From Streptomyces violens (GTDB lineage: Bacteria > Actinomycetota > Actinomycetes > Streptomycetales > Streptomycetaceae), in NCBI RefSeq assembly GCF_000717745.1, contig NZ_JOBH01000002.1:124001-188000 (forward strand): a DNA stretch of 64,000 nt, in the 5' to 3' direction. The notes under the pieces were generated by a model, which was not told the DNA's origin, ran no database searches, and was given only the letters and a program-made list of their open reading frames with translations. Of this stretch, positions 63,146 through 64,000 are shown in pieces (position 1 is the first letter of the stretch; every line of letters starts with the position of its first letter). The translations under genes and the position numbers were made by a program.

Positions 63146-63430
63146 TCAGCCGGCCGGGCCGGTCTCCTCGGGCGTGTGCGGCGGCGCTACGGGGTCGGGT
63201 GCGGGGCCGGGCGCCGGGCCCGGCGTCGGGGGTGCCGGGTTGGGCGGTACCGGATCGGGCTCGGGCCGCGGGTCCGGCGCCGGGGGCACCGGATCGGGTC
63301 CGGGCGCGGGCACCGGGCCGGGCCCCGGCCCCGGTTCGGGACCGGGCGATCCCGGACCCGGTCCCGGCGTCGGCGGCACCGGGTCGGGGTGCGGGGTGCC
63401 GGGGCGTCCCGGCGGCTGCGGCGTGGTCAC
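63146..63430 (-). CDS. extremely Pro/Gly-rich small protein
   Basis: GTG 63430 has a fine ribosome site (GGAGGACCC just upstream) and encodes 94 residues composed almost wholly of Pro, Gly, Asp and Ala in PDPVPP-, PGPGPGSPG- and [13 protein letters not shown] units, with no hydrophobic core. It is predicted to be fully disordered. The opposite strand is also open through the same stretch because of base composition, so coding is supported mainly by the ribosome site and its position ahead of the SDR gene. Function unknown. Confidence 0.55.
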   Translation of the reverse strand: MTTPQPPGRPGTPHPDPVPPTPGPGPGSPGPEPGPGPGPVPAPGPDPVPPAPDPRPEPDPVPPNPAPPTPGPAPGPAPDPVAPPHTPEETGPAG

Positions 63431-63549
63431 GGGTCCTCCAGGGAGGGGTGCGTGATGCGGGCGGCCGGCGCCTGGGCGGGGGCGGGGGCAGCGCGCCTGC
63501 CCGCCGACCCGCCGGCACTCCCCGGGTGCCCGCCGGAGCCTGCGCATAA

Positions 63550-63575
63550 CGCCCGGGCGACGGTCCGTCCGGGCG
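63550..63575. terminator. possible terminator hairpin
   Basis: CGCCCGG (63550-63556) and CCGGGCG (63569-63575) pair around GCGACGGTCCGT, which itself contains ACGG/CCGT. It lies just after the stop of the minus-strand gene at 63587. Confidence 0.45.
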
Positions 63576-63586
63576 GATGCGGACGC

Positions 63587-64000
63587 TCAGTGCGTCACGG
63601 GCGTGGACCAGCGCAGCACCGCGCCGAGGCCGCCCGGGGGCACCGGGTCGCTGTGGTGCAGCAGTACGGCCTGCGCGCCGGTGGCCACGGCGGACCGCAG
63701 CAGGGCGTCGTCGGCGCGGGCCGGCGCGGGGTGCACCTCGCCCAGGTACTGCATCTCCGTGCCGCGCACGGCCAGCTGGTCGGGATCGGGGCCGACCCAG
63801 ACCTCGCGGCCCGCGTCGCCGCCGTCGGGGCTGATCAGCAGCGTGTCGATGCGGTGTTCGCGGGCCGCCTCGATCAGGGAGGGCACGCCGGAGGTCACCG
63901 CGGACTCGCCGTCGCTGCGGCCCTCACCGGTCTGGAAGCGCTGCACGGCGTCCATGACGTGGTCCTGTTCGAGCCCGGCGCGCACCTGCGCGATGTCCCG
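63587..64000 (-). CDS. baeRF/Vms1-like protein, C-terminal part (5' end outside window)
   Basis: The frame is open to the last base of the window (RDIAQVRAGLEQDHVMDAVQ), so only about 137 residues of the C-terminal domain are visible. VPSLIEAAREHRIDTLLISP and RADDALLRSAVATGAQAVLL match the release-factor-like L7Ae-type C-terminal domain of the bacterial baeRF2/Rv2629 group. GTG 63985 is unlikely to be the true start. Members have been proposed to act on stalled ribosomes or hibernation; the activity is unproven. Confidence 0.65.
   Translation of the reverse strand, partial: RDIAQVRAGLEQDHVMDAVQRFQTGEGRSDGESAVTSGVPSLIEAAREHRIDTLLISPDGGDAGREVWVGPDPDQLAVRGTEMQYLGEVHPAPARADDALLRSAVATGAQAVLLHHSDPVPPGGLGAVLRWSTPVTH

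Noticed and set aside
63174..63455. Gly-rich plus-strand frame opposite the Pro-rich ORF
   Set aside because: Arises from the complementary codons of Pro-Gly repeats and lacks a ribosome site.

Overview
The window is very GC-rich actinobacterial DNA, almost certainly from a Streptomyces. Supporting signs are strong third-position G/C bias, GTG and TTG starts, 4-bp stop/start overlaps, an F420-dependent oxidoreductase, DUF6907, CGNR and large LuxR (LAL) regulators, and an NHLM-type peptide export operon. No rRNA, tRNA, CRISPR array or intact insertion sequence was seen. All calls come from reading the sequence; no database search was run.

Region 1 (1-11.3 kb) looks like an accessory island. 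It opens with a class I lanthipeptide locus of the FxLD type: the end of an FxLD-system methyltransferase, an intact 61-residue precursor, a LanB dehydratase, a LanC cyclase, a stand-alone thiopeptide-type protein, a NUDIX hydrolase and an ABC exporter. The precursor and NUDIX genes are intact, but LanB, LanC, the thiopeptide-type protein and the exporter are all broken by frameshifts or internal deletions, so the pathway appears dead. An arsenic-type set follows (MFS exporter, flavoprotein monooxygenase, divergent ArsR with repeated operator-like sites), then a membrane protein and a decayed IS5-like transposase end at about 10.9 kb, a plausible island edge.

Region 2 (11.3-21.5 kb) is housekeeping and metabolic: the dihydroxyacetone kinase operon dhaKLM with a good terminator, a MaoC hydratase, an MHS-family transporter, a divergent CGNR regulator/epoxide hydrolase pair with repeated operator-like elements, 3-hydroxybutyrate dehydrogenase with a PucR-type regulator, and an AlkB-like dioxygenase.

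Region 3 (21.5-41.6 kb) is an aromatic-acid catabolic block. On the minus strand benABCD plus a LAL regulator convert benzoate to catechol. Divergently, lysR-catB-catA-catC-pcaI-pcaJ-pcaD takes catechol to 3-oxoadipyl-CoA; the final thiolase is not in the window. A second module (TetR, MHS transporter, NAD-type quinate/shikimate dehydrogenase, 3-dehydroshikimate dehydratase) feeds hydroaromatics towards protocatechuate, and shares an operator-like motif in front of two of its genes. A class III aminotransferase and a divergent TetR gene flank a perfect 31-bp palindrome.

Region 4 (42.5-50.7 kb) carries an intact NHLM-type peptide export operon (membrane fusion protein, C39 peptidase/ABC transporter, second ABC transporter). 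It lies behind a 75-residue double-glycine precursor whose predicted mature part has no Cys, Lys, Arg or aromatic residue, and no modification enzyme is adjacent. A strong hairpin separates precursor from export genes. This is the best candidate for an undescribed system.

Region 5 (50.7-64 kb) has a LacI regulator divergent from a nucleoside hydrolase/MFS pair, a cobalamin-riboswitch-led ABC importer (BtuCDF-like), two secreted carbohydrate-active proteins with start codons 25 bp apart, a STAS protein, an LLM oxidoreductase, an SDR, a Pro-rich small protein and the C-terminal part of a baeRF/Vms1-like protein that runs off the end.
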